A stretch of 64,000 bases of DNA from Pseudobutyrivibrio xylanivorans (GTDB lineage Bacteria > Bacillota > Clostridia > Lachnospirales > Lachnospiraceae): positions 137,501 to 201,500 of the forward strand of contig NZ_CP043028.1 of NCBI RefSeq assembly GCF_008935055.1, in the 5' to 3' direction. Shown piece after piece: positions 20,713-29,010 of this stretch. Made by a program: the position numbers and the translations under genes. Below the pieces are notes generated by a model, which worked only from the letters and a program-made list of their open reading frames with translations, did no database searches and was not told where the DNA came from. Each line of letters opens with the position of its first letter. Within the stretch, counting starts at the first letter, position 1.

Positions 20713-21590
20713 TATGCCTGCACCTCCCCTTTCTTACCAACGTATACTTGAATTCCACCAATAATTGCACAGATTACGAAGAGGATAAGAGCCTCAGCCT
20801 GGCCTGTACCATAATTCTTATTGACGAATGCCTGATTGTACACATGCATAGCTGCAAGTGCTGAGCTACCGTAAGGATCGCCATTTGTCAATGAAAGGTT
20901 AACATCGTAAACCATGAAGCATCTTGTGATTGTAAGGAACAAGCACTGAACAAATGATGCTGTCATAAGTGGAATTGATATGTGAATGATTGACTGTGTT
21001 CCTGTACAGCCATCAATTTTTGCCGCCTCAATAACATCTTCTGAAACGCTCATGAAACCTGCAACATAGATAAGCATCATATAACCAGCGTACTGCCAAA
21101 CAGATACGATGATAAGTGCTGCTATCGCCCCTGTTTCTGTTGCAAGGAGTGACTTAGCCTGGCCTGATGAGATAGAGCCTGCCAACGAAACCAAAGCTTT
21201 ATTGAATACAAACTTCCAAACATAACCGAGTACGATACCACCGATAAGGTTTGGAACAAAGAAACCTGCTCTAAAGAAATTCTGACCTTTGATACCACTT
21301 GTAACCATGTAAGCGATAATGAAGGCCACCGCATTTACCAAAATTACAGCGATTGCTGAATAGATAAATGTACGTCCAAGAGATGTCCAGTATCCAGCGT
21401 CTGCAAACGCATTTACGTAGTTGGTAATTCCAACAAATGGTTTGCTACGAGATACACCATCCCAGCTTGTAAATGTAAGGTATAAACCATAAATAAAAGG
21501 TATGATTACAACGCAAGCGAAAATCACTGTGGATACACCTGCAAAAAGCAAATACTGCTTTAATTTGTAGCTCATTGTATTTGTTTTCAT
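20712..21590 (-). CDS. Sugar ABC transporter permease, MalF type
   Basis: Partner permease of the CUT1 importer, 292 residues with six predicted helices and an EAA loop (IEAAKIDGCTGTQSIIHISIPLM). The start at 21590 is preferred because AAAGGG lies 6 nt upstream; an in-frame ATG at 21605 has no binding site. The gene follows the binding-protein gene after a strong hairpin and overlaps the next permease by one base. Confidence 0.92.
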   Translation of the reverse strand: MKTNTMSYKLKQYLLFAGVSTVIFACVVIIPFIYGLYLTFTSWDGVSRSKPFVGITNYVNAFADAGYWTSLGRTFIYSAIAVILVNAVAFIIAYMVTSGIKGQNFFRAGFFVPNLIGGIVLGYVWKFVFNKALVSLAGSISSGQAKSLLATETGAIAALIIVSVWQYAGYMMLIYVAGFMSVSEDVIEAAKIDGCTGTQSIIHISIPLMTASFVQCLFLTITRCFMVYDVNLSLTNGDPYGSSALAAMHVYNQAFVNKNYGTGQAEALILFVICAIIGGIQVYVGKKGEVQA

Positions 21591-21608
21591 ATTATTCCCT
21601 TTCATATA

Positions 21609-21637
21609 TTAGGGCCTTAGGTTATCCCAAGGCCCTA
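21609..21637 (-). promoter_or_regulatory. Intercistronic hairpin after the binding-protein gene
   Basis: TAGGGCCTT pairs with AAGGCCCTA around a short loop between the solute-binding protein and the first permease, without a T-run. Hairpins here usually stabilise the upstream mRNA so that binding protein is made in excess; that role is inferred. Confidence 0.55.
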
Positions 21638-21653
21638 TCATGTCAATTAAGGA

Positions 21654-22955
21654 TTAGTGAGCAATAGGAGTTGCTGTCTTGAAGTAGTCAGTAACTTCCT
21701 TTGCTACCTCTGCTCTATCAATAGCCTCGTCAAGATACTTCTGCATAATCTCCTGTCCAACAACTGTCATGTGATCATCTGGAAGATAGTTGTAGTTAGG
21801 GATAAGATTGTTTGCATCAGCGTAGTTCTTAACTGAAAGTGAAAGTGGGTCAAGTGCTGAAGCATCGATATTATCAAATGCTGGAACAAGTGCACACTTC
21901 TCTGTAAGGAATGTATTTCCTTCAGCATCGTTTACAAGCCAGTTAAGGAAATCAAGTGCAGCCTGTCTCTGCTCCTCAGATGTTGCATCAGAGCTATCAA
22001 CGAAGATGTACTTAGAACCACCACCAACAAGCTTTCCATTAGAACCATCTGTTGTGTTCTGTGGAACTGGCATCATGCCAAGGTGCTCTGTGTAGTCATA
22101 CTGGTTGATTACTGACCAATCCCAGTTACCACCAAACATGAAAGCGATATCGCCCTGAGCAAGCTTCATAGATGTCTCTTCACGATCAGCATTTGAAGCA
22201 GAACCCTTAGCGTAGTTGTACTTAACAAGTGTCTCAAATGTATCCATAAGCTCGTTGTACTTCTGATTTCCAGCAAGGTCCTCTGTACCAGCAAGAAGTC
22301 CGTTTACATAAGCATCTGGATCAGCCTGCTCCTCATAAACCATTGGGAACCAGTGAGCTCCAAGTGACCAGTACTCTGAAAGAATACCTACTGGCTGCTC
22401 CATGCCACCAGCTACGAGCTTATCAAGAAGTGCCTGGAAATCATCAAGTGTTGCAACAGATGATGGATCAAAAGCTTCGCCTGTAACCTTCTCGATTGCG
22501 TCAGCGTTGTAAATAATTCCTCTAGCCTCTACGCAGAATGGGAAACCTGCGAGCTTATTATTAACTGTGATACCAAGTGTTGTATGACTAGCCCAATCCT
22601 GACCTGAAAGATCATAAGCATAATCATCTGCAAGTGAGTAAATATCCTTTGCATCTACCATTGTAATTGTGTATGGATCGTTTGATGCATACTTTGTAGC
22701 AACCTGAGATGCAACTGTTGTATCTGTATCAGCATTATATACTTCAACGTGAACACCCTTTGCTGCTTCGTACTCCTCAGCCATCTCCTCGAACTGAGTC
22801 TGAATCTCTGTCTTAGAGTTAAGGATTGTGATTGAAACCCCTGTGCTCTCTGCCTTCTCACCTGATGAAGCTGCTCCTCCATCAGAACCACCACATGCTA
22901 CAAGTGAAGCTGACATAGCAGCTACCATTGCAAGTGACACTAACTTCTTCTTCAT
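21654..22955 (-). CDS. Sugar ABC transporter substrate-binding lipoprotein
   Basis: Extracellular binding protein anchored to the membrane. The 433-residue product has a lipoprotein signal (MKKKLVSLAMVAAMSASLVACGG, lipobox LVAC, Cys 21) and a family 1 (MalE-like) solute-binding body, with an aromatic-rich region (SLGAHWFPMVYE; FMFGGNWDWSV) typical of the sugar cleft. It is first in the operon, followed by MalF- and MalG-type permeases and the LacI regulator. The sugar is unknown; nearby malL makes short alpha-glucosides possible. Confidence 0.93.
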   Translation of the reverse strand: MKKKLVSLAMVAAMSASLVACGGSDGGAASSGEKAESTGVSITILNSKTEIQTQFEEMAEEYEAAKGVHVEVYNADTDTTVASQVATKYASNDPYTITMVDAKDIYSLADDYAYDLSGQDWASHTTLGITVNNKLAGFPFCVEARGIIYNADAIEKVTGEAFDPSSVATLDDFQALLDKLVAGGMEQPVGILSEYWSLGAHWFPMVYEEQADPDAYVNGLLAGTEDLAGNQKYNELMDTFETLVKYNYAKGSASNADREETSMKLAQGDIAFMFGGNWDWSVINQYDYTEHLGMMPVPQNTTDGSNGKLVGGGSKYIFVDSSDATSEEQRQAALDFLNWLVNDAEGNTFLTEKCALVPAFDNIDASALDPLSLSVKNYADANNLIPNYNYLPDDHMTVVGQEIMQKYLDEAIDRAEVAKEVTDYFKTATPIAH

Positions 22956-23003
22956 TACAATTAACCCTCCTTCAAAAATAGGTTGTGTGTTGTTTATGTG
23001 AAG

Positions 23004-23032
23004 ATATTATCATTGCTATGTGATTGTGTCAA
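23004..23032 (-). promoter_or_regulatory. Promoter of the sugar ABC operon
   Basis: -35 TTGACA (23027-23032) and -10 TAATAT (23004-23009) on the reverse strand with a 17-bp spacer, 49 bp before the start codon. Confidence 0.8.
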
Positions 23033-23042
23033 TCGGTTGACA
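23027..23042. promoter_or_regulatory. LacI-type operator on the -35
   Basis: TGTCAA-TCGG-TTGACA, a palindrome with a central CG as in LacI-family operators, and one mismatched pair. Its half-site is the -35 hexamer itself, so repressor binding would block the promoter. Confidence 0.7.
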
Positions 23043-23176
23043 TACGATTTATTGTGTAAAATACTAGATTTGTGAATAGAATGCAAAAATAATATAGTGA
23101 ATTTGTGTAAATTTACTACAATGTTTGAGTACATTTGATTGTTTTTGAGTATTTAGGGTAATCCTGTAGATATTCT

Positions 23177-23218
23177 TTTAACGGGTGTATGTCATACGAA
23201 TGACATACACCCGTTAAA
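23177..23218. repeat. 42-bp near-perfect palindrome upstream of the ABC operon promoter
   Basis: Two 19-bp arms (TTTTAACGGGTGTATGTCA and its complement) around a short centre. On both strands A-residues follow the stem, so it is not an intrinsic terminator. The centre TGTCAT-ACGA-ATGACA has the same spacing and central CG as the operator at 23027, suggesting a second, distal LacI site. Confidence 0.6.
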
Positions 23219-23247
23219 AAAGGTCATATCGTATATACGATATGACC
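23216..23247 (-). terminator. Terminator of the DUF6465-type gene
   Basis: A perfect 26-bp palindrome, GGTCATATCGTAT plus its complement (23222-23247), followed on the reverse strand by TTTTTT, 40 bp after the stop of the upstream gene. Confidence 0.75.
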
Positions 23248-23287
23248 ATACGTTACAACAATAAAATTTACTTCTCAAAAATAATAA

Positions 23288-23749
23288 TTAAAGATCTACT
23301 GAACCAACACTGTCCTTATTAGCAACGTAATAAATCTTACGCTCTTCTGGCTTGATATAGATGCTAAGCTCTTCAAGTGTCTTGCCCTTGTAGTCTTTCT
23401 TGAAAGCAGCCTGTGCCTTCTTTAAGCAATCAGCCTCTGAGAACTCAAGTCCCTGATACTGAATAACTGCTGAAGTAGAAACTGCCTTCTTAGCCTTTGC
23501 AGCTGTCTTCTTAACTGTCTTTGTTGCAGCCTTCTTTGCTGTAGTAGCTTTCTTTGTAGCTGTCTTCTTAGCAGCTGTCGCAGTCTTCTTTGCTGCTGTA
23601 GCTTCTTTCTTAACTTCTTCTACTGCTTTCTTAGTAGCCTCTGTTGTACTAGCGACTGCTGCCTTTACAGTTGATGCTGCAGATGCAGCTGATTTTTTAA
23701 CATCTTCAACTGTAACTTTTGCACTAGCGCTCTTTACATTAGTAACCAT
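23288..23749 (-). CDS. Ala/Lys-rich histone-like protein with DUF6465-type C-domain
   Basis: 153 residues. The first part (about 1-95) is a low-complexity series of AAKKTATKKA-type repeats like histone H1 tails, very basic and fit to bind DNA or RNA. The C-terminal 60 residues (VIQYQGLEFSEADCLKKAQAAFKKDYKGKTL...IYIKPEERKIYYVAN) form a small alpha/beta domain that I associate with DUF6465 of Lachnospiraceae. AGGAGG precedes the ATG. The gene stands alone with its own terminator. A nucleoid-associated role is inferred, not shown. Confidence 0.8.
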   Translation of the reverse strand: MVTNVKSASAKVTVEDVKKSAASAASTVKAAVASTTEATKKAVEEVKKEATAAKKTATAAKKTATKKATTAKKAATKTVKKTAAKAKKAVSTSAVIQYQGLEFSEADCLKKAQAAFKKDYKGKTLEELSIYIKPEERKIYYVANKDSVGSVDL

Positions 23750-23932
23750 TTTTCACCCTCCTATTTGAGTAATAAATTCTTTGTTTTTTTATTTAAAACA
23801 TATTATAGTCATTCTCTATTTTAATTGCTAGTCTATTGGTGTAATTTTCTACCAAATTAACAATAAAACCAAATATATAAATTCTTTTTATGATAATTTT
23901 ACATCAAAAGAATCACTATTCTTAATAAAAAG

Positions 23933-23973
23933 AAAAAAATTATTATTCGTATGAACTTTATTACGAATAATAA
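23933..23973 (-). terminator. Terminator of the PrsA-like lipoprotein gene
   Basis: TTATTATTCGT (23940-23950) pairs with ACGAATAATAA (23963-23973); the reverse strand continues with TTTTTTT. Confidence 0.7.
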
Positions 23974-24001
23974 CTTTTATTTTTTTTGAAATTATGAAGC
24001 C

Positions 24002-24988
24002 TTATAAATTGTCGTTTAAGGTTTTAAAAAATGATGCAGATGTGAGTTCAGAAACATCCTCTGGGAATGAAATTTCATCCCATAATTTAGTATTCATATC
24101 AGAGAAATATCTCTCCTCTAAATCAGTAACAATATCATTCAAAACCTGCTTTCTTCTATTATCGATTATGACCTGTTTATTTGCTTCAGAAAGCTCTTCA
24201 TTATACTTATCCAAACACTGGAAAAAGTAGTAACCACCATCTGCAGAAATTGCAGTTGAAACTTCATCTGTATCAAGATTGAAAACTACCTTATCAACCT
24301 CGTCTGGGTACTCTCCACGAGCAAATGTAACCTGGTAAGAATCAAGCTCTGTATAAGTGGACGCAAGACGTTCAAATGTATATCCATAATCAATCATGCC
24401 TTGGATTTCATTTGCCTTTTCCTTATCGGAGACAAACAAAACAAATGCTTCCATAACACGGGATTCATCTTCTGAAACTTCCTCATCAACTGAGTCCATT
24501 AAGCTTCTATATACCTTCATTGCTAGAACGTATTTTTCATACATTGCAGCAATGTCTTTTTTGCTTGCACCGGTGAAAGATTTTTCTGCAGAATTAAGTG
24601 AAGAATAATATTCCTTTGCTGCATCCTGGCATGCTTTTTGCTCAGTCTCTGTCAGTACAATTTCATGTTCCTCTGCGTAGAGATTTAAAACAAAAACACG
24701 TGTTAAATGTTCCATTGTTAAATCCTTGATGGAACCAGTCATTGTGTCGGTATCAAAATCCTCTGTCCAAAGGTTCACACCATCAACTGAACCATAGATA
24801 TTTTTTTCGTTTAAAAGATATGTAAGTGCTTCTTTCTTTGAGCACTTCATATCACCGATTTTAAACACTGTATTTCGGCCACTATTAGTGTCAAAATAAA
24901 CAGTTTTATCATTATATGTGCAGCCAGAAAAAGAAATTGAAATTGCACCCACTAAAAGTGCTGCACAGATTTTTTTGTAAAGCTTCAT
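24002..24988 (-). CDS. PrsA/SurA-like foldase lipoprotein
   Basis: 328 residues with a lipoprotein signal (FSGC, Cys 22), a SurA-N-like helical region (TYLLNEKNIYGSVDG...LTMEHLTRVFVLNLYAEE), and a C-terminal region resembling a degenerate parvulin domain (KANEIQGMIDYGYTFERLASTYTELDSYQVTFARGEYPDEVDKVVF). The likely role is folding of secreted proteins on the outer face of the membrane. Whether the rotamase is active is not clear. It is separated by 2 bp from the upstream 84-aa gene, so the two are cotranscribed. Confidence 0.75.
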   Translation of the reverse strand: MKLYKKICAALLVGAISISFSGCTYNDKTVYFDTNSGRNTVFKIGDMKCSKKEALTYLLNEKNIYGSVDGVNLWTEDFDTDTMTGSIKDLTMEHLTRVFVLNLYAEEHEIVLTETEQKACQDAAKEYYSSLNSAEKSFTGASKKDIAAMYEKYVLAMKVYRSLMDSVDEEVSEDESRVMEAFVLFVSDKEKANEIQGMIDYGYTFERLASTYTELDSYQVTFARGEYPDEVDKVVFNLDTDEVSTAISADGGYYFFQCLDKYNEELSEANKQVIIDNRRKQVLNDIVTDLEERYFSDMNTKLWDEISFPEDVSELTSASFFKTLNDNL

Positions 24989-24990
24989 TC

Positions 24991-25245
24991 CTATCCCTCT
25001 ACTATCAAATATCTTCCATCACCAATCGCAAAGACTTCCTCTGCAGAGAGGATTTCATCCTCTGTCATACCAGTGGTATCCATGGCATCTTCAAGATATT
25101 CAAGGACTTCTTTTTTATTCTTGCAAACAACAGCACAGACATCCTCAAGGAATTCTGCGGCTTCCTGCTCATCTTCTGCAACCTTCTCTGGGAAGAGCTT
25201 AAGCTGGTCCTTTAAAAATACTTCTATTACTTTCTTATCATACAT
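24991..25245 (-). CDS. Small acidic conserved protein, 84 aa
   Basis: MYDKKVIEVFLKDQLKLFPEKVAEDEQEAAEFLEDVCAVV...: acidic, mostly helical, ending EEVFAIGDGRYLIVEG. It has no signal or membrane segment. I recall similar short proteins in Lachnospiraceae but no tested function. TAGGAG lies 9 nt before ATG. A palindromic RNA element lies immediately upstream, as at htpG. It is followed at once by the PrsA-like gene. Confidence 0.7.
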   Translation of the reverse strand: MYDKKVIEVFLKDQLKLFPEKVAEDEQEAAEFLEDVCAVVCKNKKEVLEYLEDAMDTTGMTEDEILSAEEVFAIGDGRYLIVEG

Positions 25246-25262
25246 GATCTAATTCTCCTAAT

Positions 25263-25349
25263 CCGGCGGTTACAGCTACAAGCCTTAGTGTTTCTCCGCT
25301 CAGCTTAGAATGCGCTTGAGAAACCTAAGAGCTTGCTGCCTACCGCCTC
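25263..25349 (-). repeat. Palindromic RNA element, copy 2
   Basis: Same fold and orientation as 18604-18691: AAGCTCTTAGGTTTC pairs with GAAACACTAAGGCTT around a GCATTCTAAG core. The outer stem is GGCGGT/ACCGCC here against GCTGT/ACAGC in copy 1. It sits about 5 bp before the binding site of the 84-aa gene. Confidence 0.7.
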
Positions 25350-25383
25350 ATTTAAAAATATAAGCTATTATGTGAACTACATC

Positions 25384-28300
25384 TTATAAAGGTATCGCTT
25401 TATCCAACGCAAACGAGTAGATTACAACTTCCTTTACTGGAACGTTGTATGCTTTTTCGATTGCGGATTTGTAAAGCTGTAATTGCTTCTCATATCTTAG
25501 CACTAATTCCTGGTCTTCGTCCACTCTATCAGTCTTATAATCCAAAAGAACTATACCGTCATTTTCCTCGAAATACACATCGATTATTCCTTGGACAAGA
25601 ATCATTTCATCACTGGCAATTTCATCACCAAAAAGACTATCTGCATTGCTGCCAAAGACGAATGGTTTTTCCTTATAAAGTTTTCCATTAAGTGCCGCAT
25701 CAGACATGCGCTTTGCAATAGGTGAATTAATAAACGTAATGAGCTTCTTATATCTGATTCGATTTTGTTCTTCCTCAGAAAGGCTGCCTACTGATTTCAT
25801 ATAATCAAGCTGCTCTGAAAAAGAGTTTGCAAAATCCTCTCTTGCAAAGTCAAAACACTCCATAAATCTGTGCATGGCAGTTCCATAAAGAGCACCTGCT
25901 GGAACAGAAGATTTCTCTTCTCCCTCATCTTTTTCTAACGCTTCCATATCACGTCTTCGGATGAAGGCAGGTACATAGCTTGCGTCCTCATTATGAATGA
26001 ATGCTGGCGCTGCATCAGCCTCAAATTCAAAGGCCTCTTCCATGGCCTGATGCTTAATTTCCGATACCGAATATTTACTCTTATATTTGCTATCCAAGGC
26101 ATTTGGATAATTATAAGATAACGTATTTACGATAATGTTATCCTCATCCTTATTTGCTCTTGCTGCTGTCACAAGTGCATTGATTCTATCCCTAGTATCC
26201 TTTTTAAGAATCTCTTTTTTCACATCATCTATAAAAAGATCTGCGCAGTCCACAATCCTGATTGGAACCTGAGATTTTGAAGTCCTGATTGCCCTTATAA
26301 TAAGCTCTATAATAGTGCTCGCCTTTTCCTTTGTAAGATAGTCAAGCACTCCAGAAGACGGCTTGTAGCTTTCAATAATATCAGGCACTGATAGCTTTGT
26401 GGTAGGCTTTATGCTTGCCGTTATTATAAGCTTGTCCACAGGACGAGTAAGTGCAACATAATATTTTCTAAAGAGCTCTCCCTTATCATAAGCATTTGCC
26501 TTTATTCGAAGAAAGTTGAAAAAGGCTGTTGAGCGCTCAATTCTGGTTTCTGGATTTTTATATTTAAGTGCAATACCAAAATCTCTATCCACAGAAAAAC
26601 TATCGGTATTATTACGACCTGACGAGCCACAGCCGCAGACAAACACTATCGGAAATTCCAGACCTTTACTCTTATGAATAGTCATGATTCTGACTGCATC
26701 ATCATTCTCTCCCACTGTTTTGGCAAGGCCTAAATCCTCATCATAGGTTTTCAATCCTTCGATATAGGCAACAAATCTGGAGAGCCCCTTGTAACTGGTA
26801 CTCTCAAAAGCAACAGCCTCATCAACCAGCTTGTTCAGGTTGGCAGCAGCCATCTTTCCCATCGGAAGTGCGCTGACATATGTACCATACCCTGTTTCCT
26901 CTAAAACTGACTCAAGCAGCTCGTGAATAGGGGTATCAATTGCCATATCACGATACCGGTTAAGAATTCGTATAAACGAATTGATATCCTGCGCCTGATG
27001 ATTTTTGCTGTAATCCAAAAGGGACGCATATAACGACTCACCTTGTCCACCTGCCTTTATCTGTGCCAGACGATTCGACGTAAATTTAAACATCGGCGAA
27101 TGTAAAACAGCAGCCAACGGAATATCATTAAATGGATTGTCGATAACCATCAGCATGGATAAAACCGTTTCAATTTCCTCACGTTCAAAGAAGCCTTTTT
27201 CCTCGGCAACATAAGCAGGAATTCCGCTTTCCTTAAGTGCATTTATAAAATTGGTAGCATGACCTGACACTGCGTTCATCAAAATAACAACGTCCGAATA
27301 TTTCATAGGGCGAAGCTGACGCTCGTCGTCCACCTTTGTGCTAACCTGAAAATTATCCTGCATAAGCTCCTTGATGCGCTTGGCAACAACCAGAGCCTCT
27401 AACGTATCCTTATTATCTATTTCAAGCTCAGCCATATCCTGAGGATTTTGTGTGGCTATAATAATTTCTGACTGATAATCTAAGGTGTTCCCCTTAAAAG
27501 TTTTATCTCCAACCTTTAGGGCTGCCTTTTCATCGTAGCGTACGCCTCCCATATCCTCCTGCATCAATGGTTCAAAAACCTCATTGCAGAAATTTAGAAC
27601 CTCGCCTCGGCTTCGGAAATTATTATCTAGATCAATTCTGATTGAGCCAGTAGAACCATCACTTGGATAGGAAGAAAGCTTATCAATAAACAGCTGTGGG
27701 CTGGCCTGTCTAAATGCATAAATCGACTGCTTAACATCACCTACTGTAAAATAATTATCACCTGAGCAAACTGCTGTCAAAATCTGTTCCTGTAGCTCAT
27801 TTGAATCCTGATACTCGTCAACCATTACCTCTTTAAAATGGTTTGAAAGTTCAATTGCTACAGGGCGTCGCTCATGCTCCTTTGAATCCTTATTTCGAAG
27901 GATTTCAAGAGCCATGTGCTCGATATCATTAAAGCTGAAAATATTTTTCTTTGATTTTTCAGCGAAAAGGCGATTGGTATATTCCTTTGAAAAATGAATC
28001 AGCGCCTTCGCCTGTCTTCCAATAAACTGAATTGAGGCAAGCATTTCTTCAAGATTTTCTGAATAAAAATCTGAAGCCAAGTCATTTAACATCGGCTTAT
28101 AATCGTTGGTCCTAAAATCCTTTGCCATTTCAAGCTCCTCAGCACTAAGGCTTGAATCCTTAGTTGAACGAGGGAAAGTTGAAAAAGATAAATTTGAAAA
28201 CACCTGGTATTTTTCTTTAAAGGTTTCTGCTTCCAGAATCCTAAGCATCTGGTTTAACTCATTATTGAATAGCTCCTTATCTTTTGAGCCGCAGTCTTCA

Positions 28301-29010
28301 TCATAGAGAGAAACTATATTAGAAAGCTTCTCTGAAAGCTGCCCTACAATAAGATTCGTCCTTTCTAAAATACACTTGATAAATTCCGAAGATGCCAACT
28401 CCTCTTCAGTATTAATATCGTATATACGAAGTGCGTCATCATACCACTCATCAACCCAAGGGAAGCTTGTGGCCTTATCGTGAAGTGAGGTAACCATCTC
28501 TTTCAGAGCACCAGTTTTACGACCTGTGATATAAGCATCAGCCAAAAGCTTGAAATCCTCGTCACCAGACTCTAAGCTTTCTGAAAGAAGGTCTGTAAAA
28601 ACCTCGTCCTCAAGCATACGAAGTTCACCTGTGGTTGCAATTCGAAATGATGGGTCCCGGTCTATCTCATAGAAATAGTTCTTCACAACCCAGTTACAAA
28701 AACTATCAATGGTTCGAATATGAGCACCATGAATAAGGGTTGCCTGGGCTCTGATTCGAAGATCAGAGCTGTTCTTTGCAACGGCCTCGTCAATGGCAAC
28801 TCGGATTCTATCCTTCATCTCTGCCGCAGCAGCATTGGTGAAGGTCACCACCAAAATTCTATCTACATCTATTCCATTTTTCTCATCTAATATTTCTGAA
28901 ATAATTCGCTTAACTAATACAAAGGTTTTACCTGAGCCAGCCGCAGCGCTAACAAGCATATTTTTGTGTCTTGTATCACGAACTAATTCCTGTTCTTTAG
29001 TCAGCCCCAC
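25384..29010 (-). CDS. addA: ATP-dependent helicase/nuclease subunit A
   Basis: UvrD-like helicase and nuclease of the AddAB complex, which resects double-strand breaks for RecA. About 1208 residues: Walker A SAAAGSGKTFVLV (near 27), the helicase motifs DEYQDSN (motif II) and DVKQSIYAFR (motif III), DNNFRSR, TIHKSKGLEFPIVF, and a C-terminal RecB-type nuclease (VQGIIDVYFE...LLDYKTD). AAGGAG lies 9 nt before a GTG at 29010; the ATG at 29019 touches the binding site and is less likely. It overlaps the end of addB. Confidence 0.95.
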   Translation of the reverse strand: MGLTKEQELVRDTRHKNMLVSAAAGSGKTFVLVKRIISEILDEKNGIDVDRILVVTFTNAAAAEMKDRIRVAIDEAVAKNSSDLRIRAQATLIHGAHIRTIDSFCNWVVKNYFYEIDRDPSFRIATTGELRMLEDEVFTDLLSESLESGDEDFKLLADAYITGRKTGALKEMVTSLHDKATSFPWVDEWYDDALRIYDINTEEELASSEFIKCILERTNLIVGQLSEKLSNIVSLYDEDCGSKDKELFNNELNQMLRILEAETFKEKYQVFSNLSFSTFPRSTKDSSLSAEELEMAKDFRTNDYKPMLNDLASDFYSENLEEMLASIQFIGRQAKALIHFSKEYTNRLFAEKSKKNIFSFNDIEHMALEILRNKDSKEHERRPVAIELSNHFKEVMVDEYQDSNELQEQILTAVCSGDNYFTVGDVKQSIYAFRQASPQLFIDKLSSYPSDGSTGSIRIDLDNNFRSRGEVLNFCNEVFEPLMQEDMGGVRYDEKAALKVGDKTFKGNTLDYQSEIIIATQNPQDMAELEIDNKDTLEALVVAKRIKELMQDNFQVSTKVDDERQLRPMKYSDVVILMNAVSGHATNFINALKESGIPAYVAEEKGFFEREEIETVLSMLMVIDNPFNDIPLAAVLHSPMFKFTSNRLAQIKAGGQGESLYASLLDYSKNHQAQDINSFIRILNRYRDMAIDTPIHELLESVLEETGYGTYVSALPMGKMAAANLNKLVDEAVAFESTSYKGLSRFVAYIEGLKTYDEDLGLAKTVGENDDAVRIMTIHKSKGLEFPIVFVCGCGSSGRNNTDSFSVDRDFGIALKYKNPETRIERSTAFFNFLRIKANAYDKGELFRKYYVALTRPVDKLIITASIKPTTKLSVPDIIESYKPSSGVLDYLTKEKASTIIELIIRAIRTSKSQVPIRIVDCADLFIDDVKKEILKKDTRDRINALVTAARANKDEDNIIVNTLSYNYPNALDSKYKSKYSVSEIKHQAMEEAFEFEADAAPAFIHNEDASYVPAFIRRRDMEALEKDEGEEKSSVPAGALYGTAMHRFMECFDFAREDFANSFSEQLDYMKSVGSLSEEEQNRIRYKKLITFINSPIAKRMSDAALNGKLYKEKPFVFGSNADSLFGDEIASDEMILVQGIIDVYFEENDGIVLLDYKTDRVDEDQELVLRYEKQLQLYKSAIEKAYNVPVKEVVIYSFALDKAIPL

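Noticed and set aside
23177..23218. Intrinsic terminator
   Set aside because: Both strands have A-residues, not T, after the stem.
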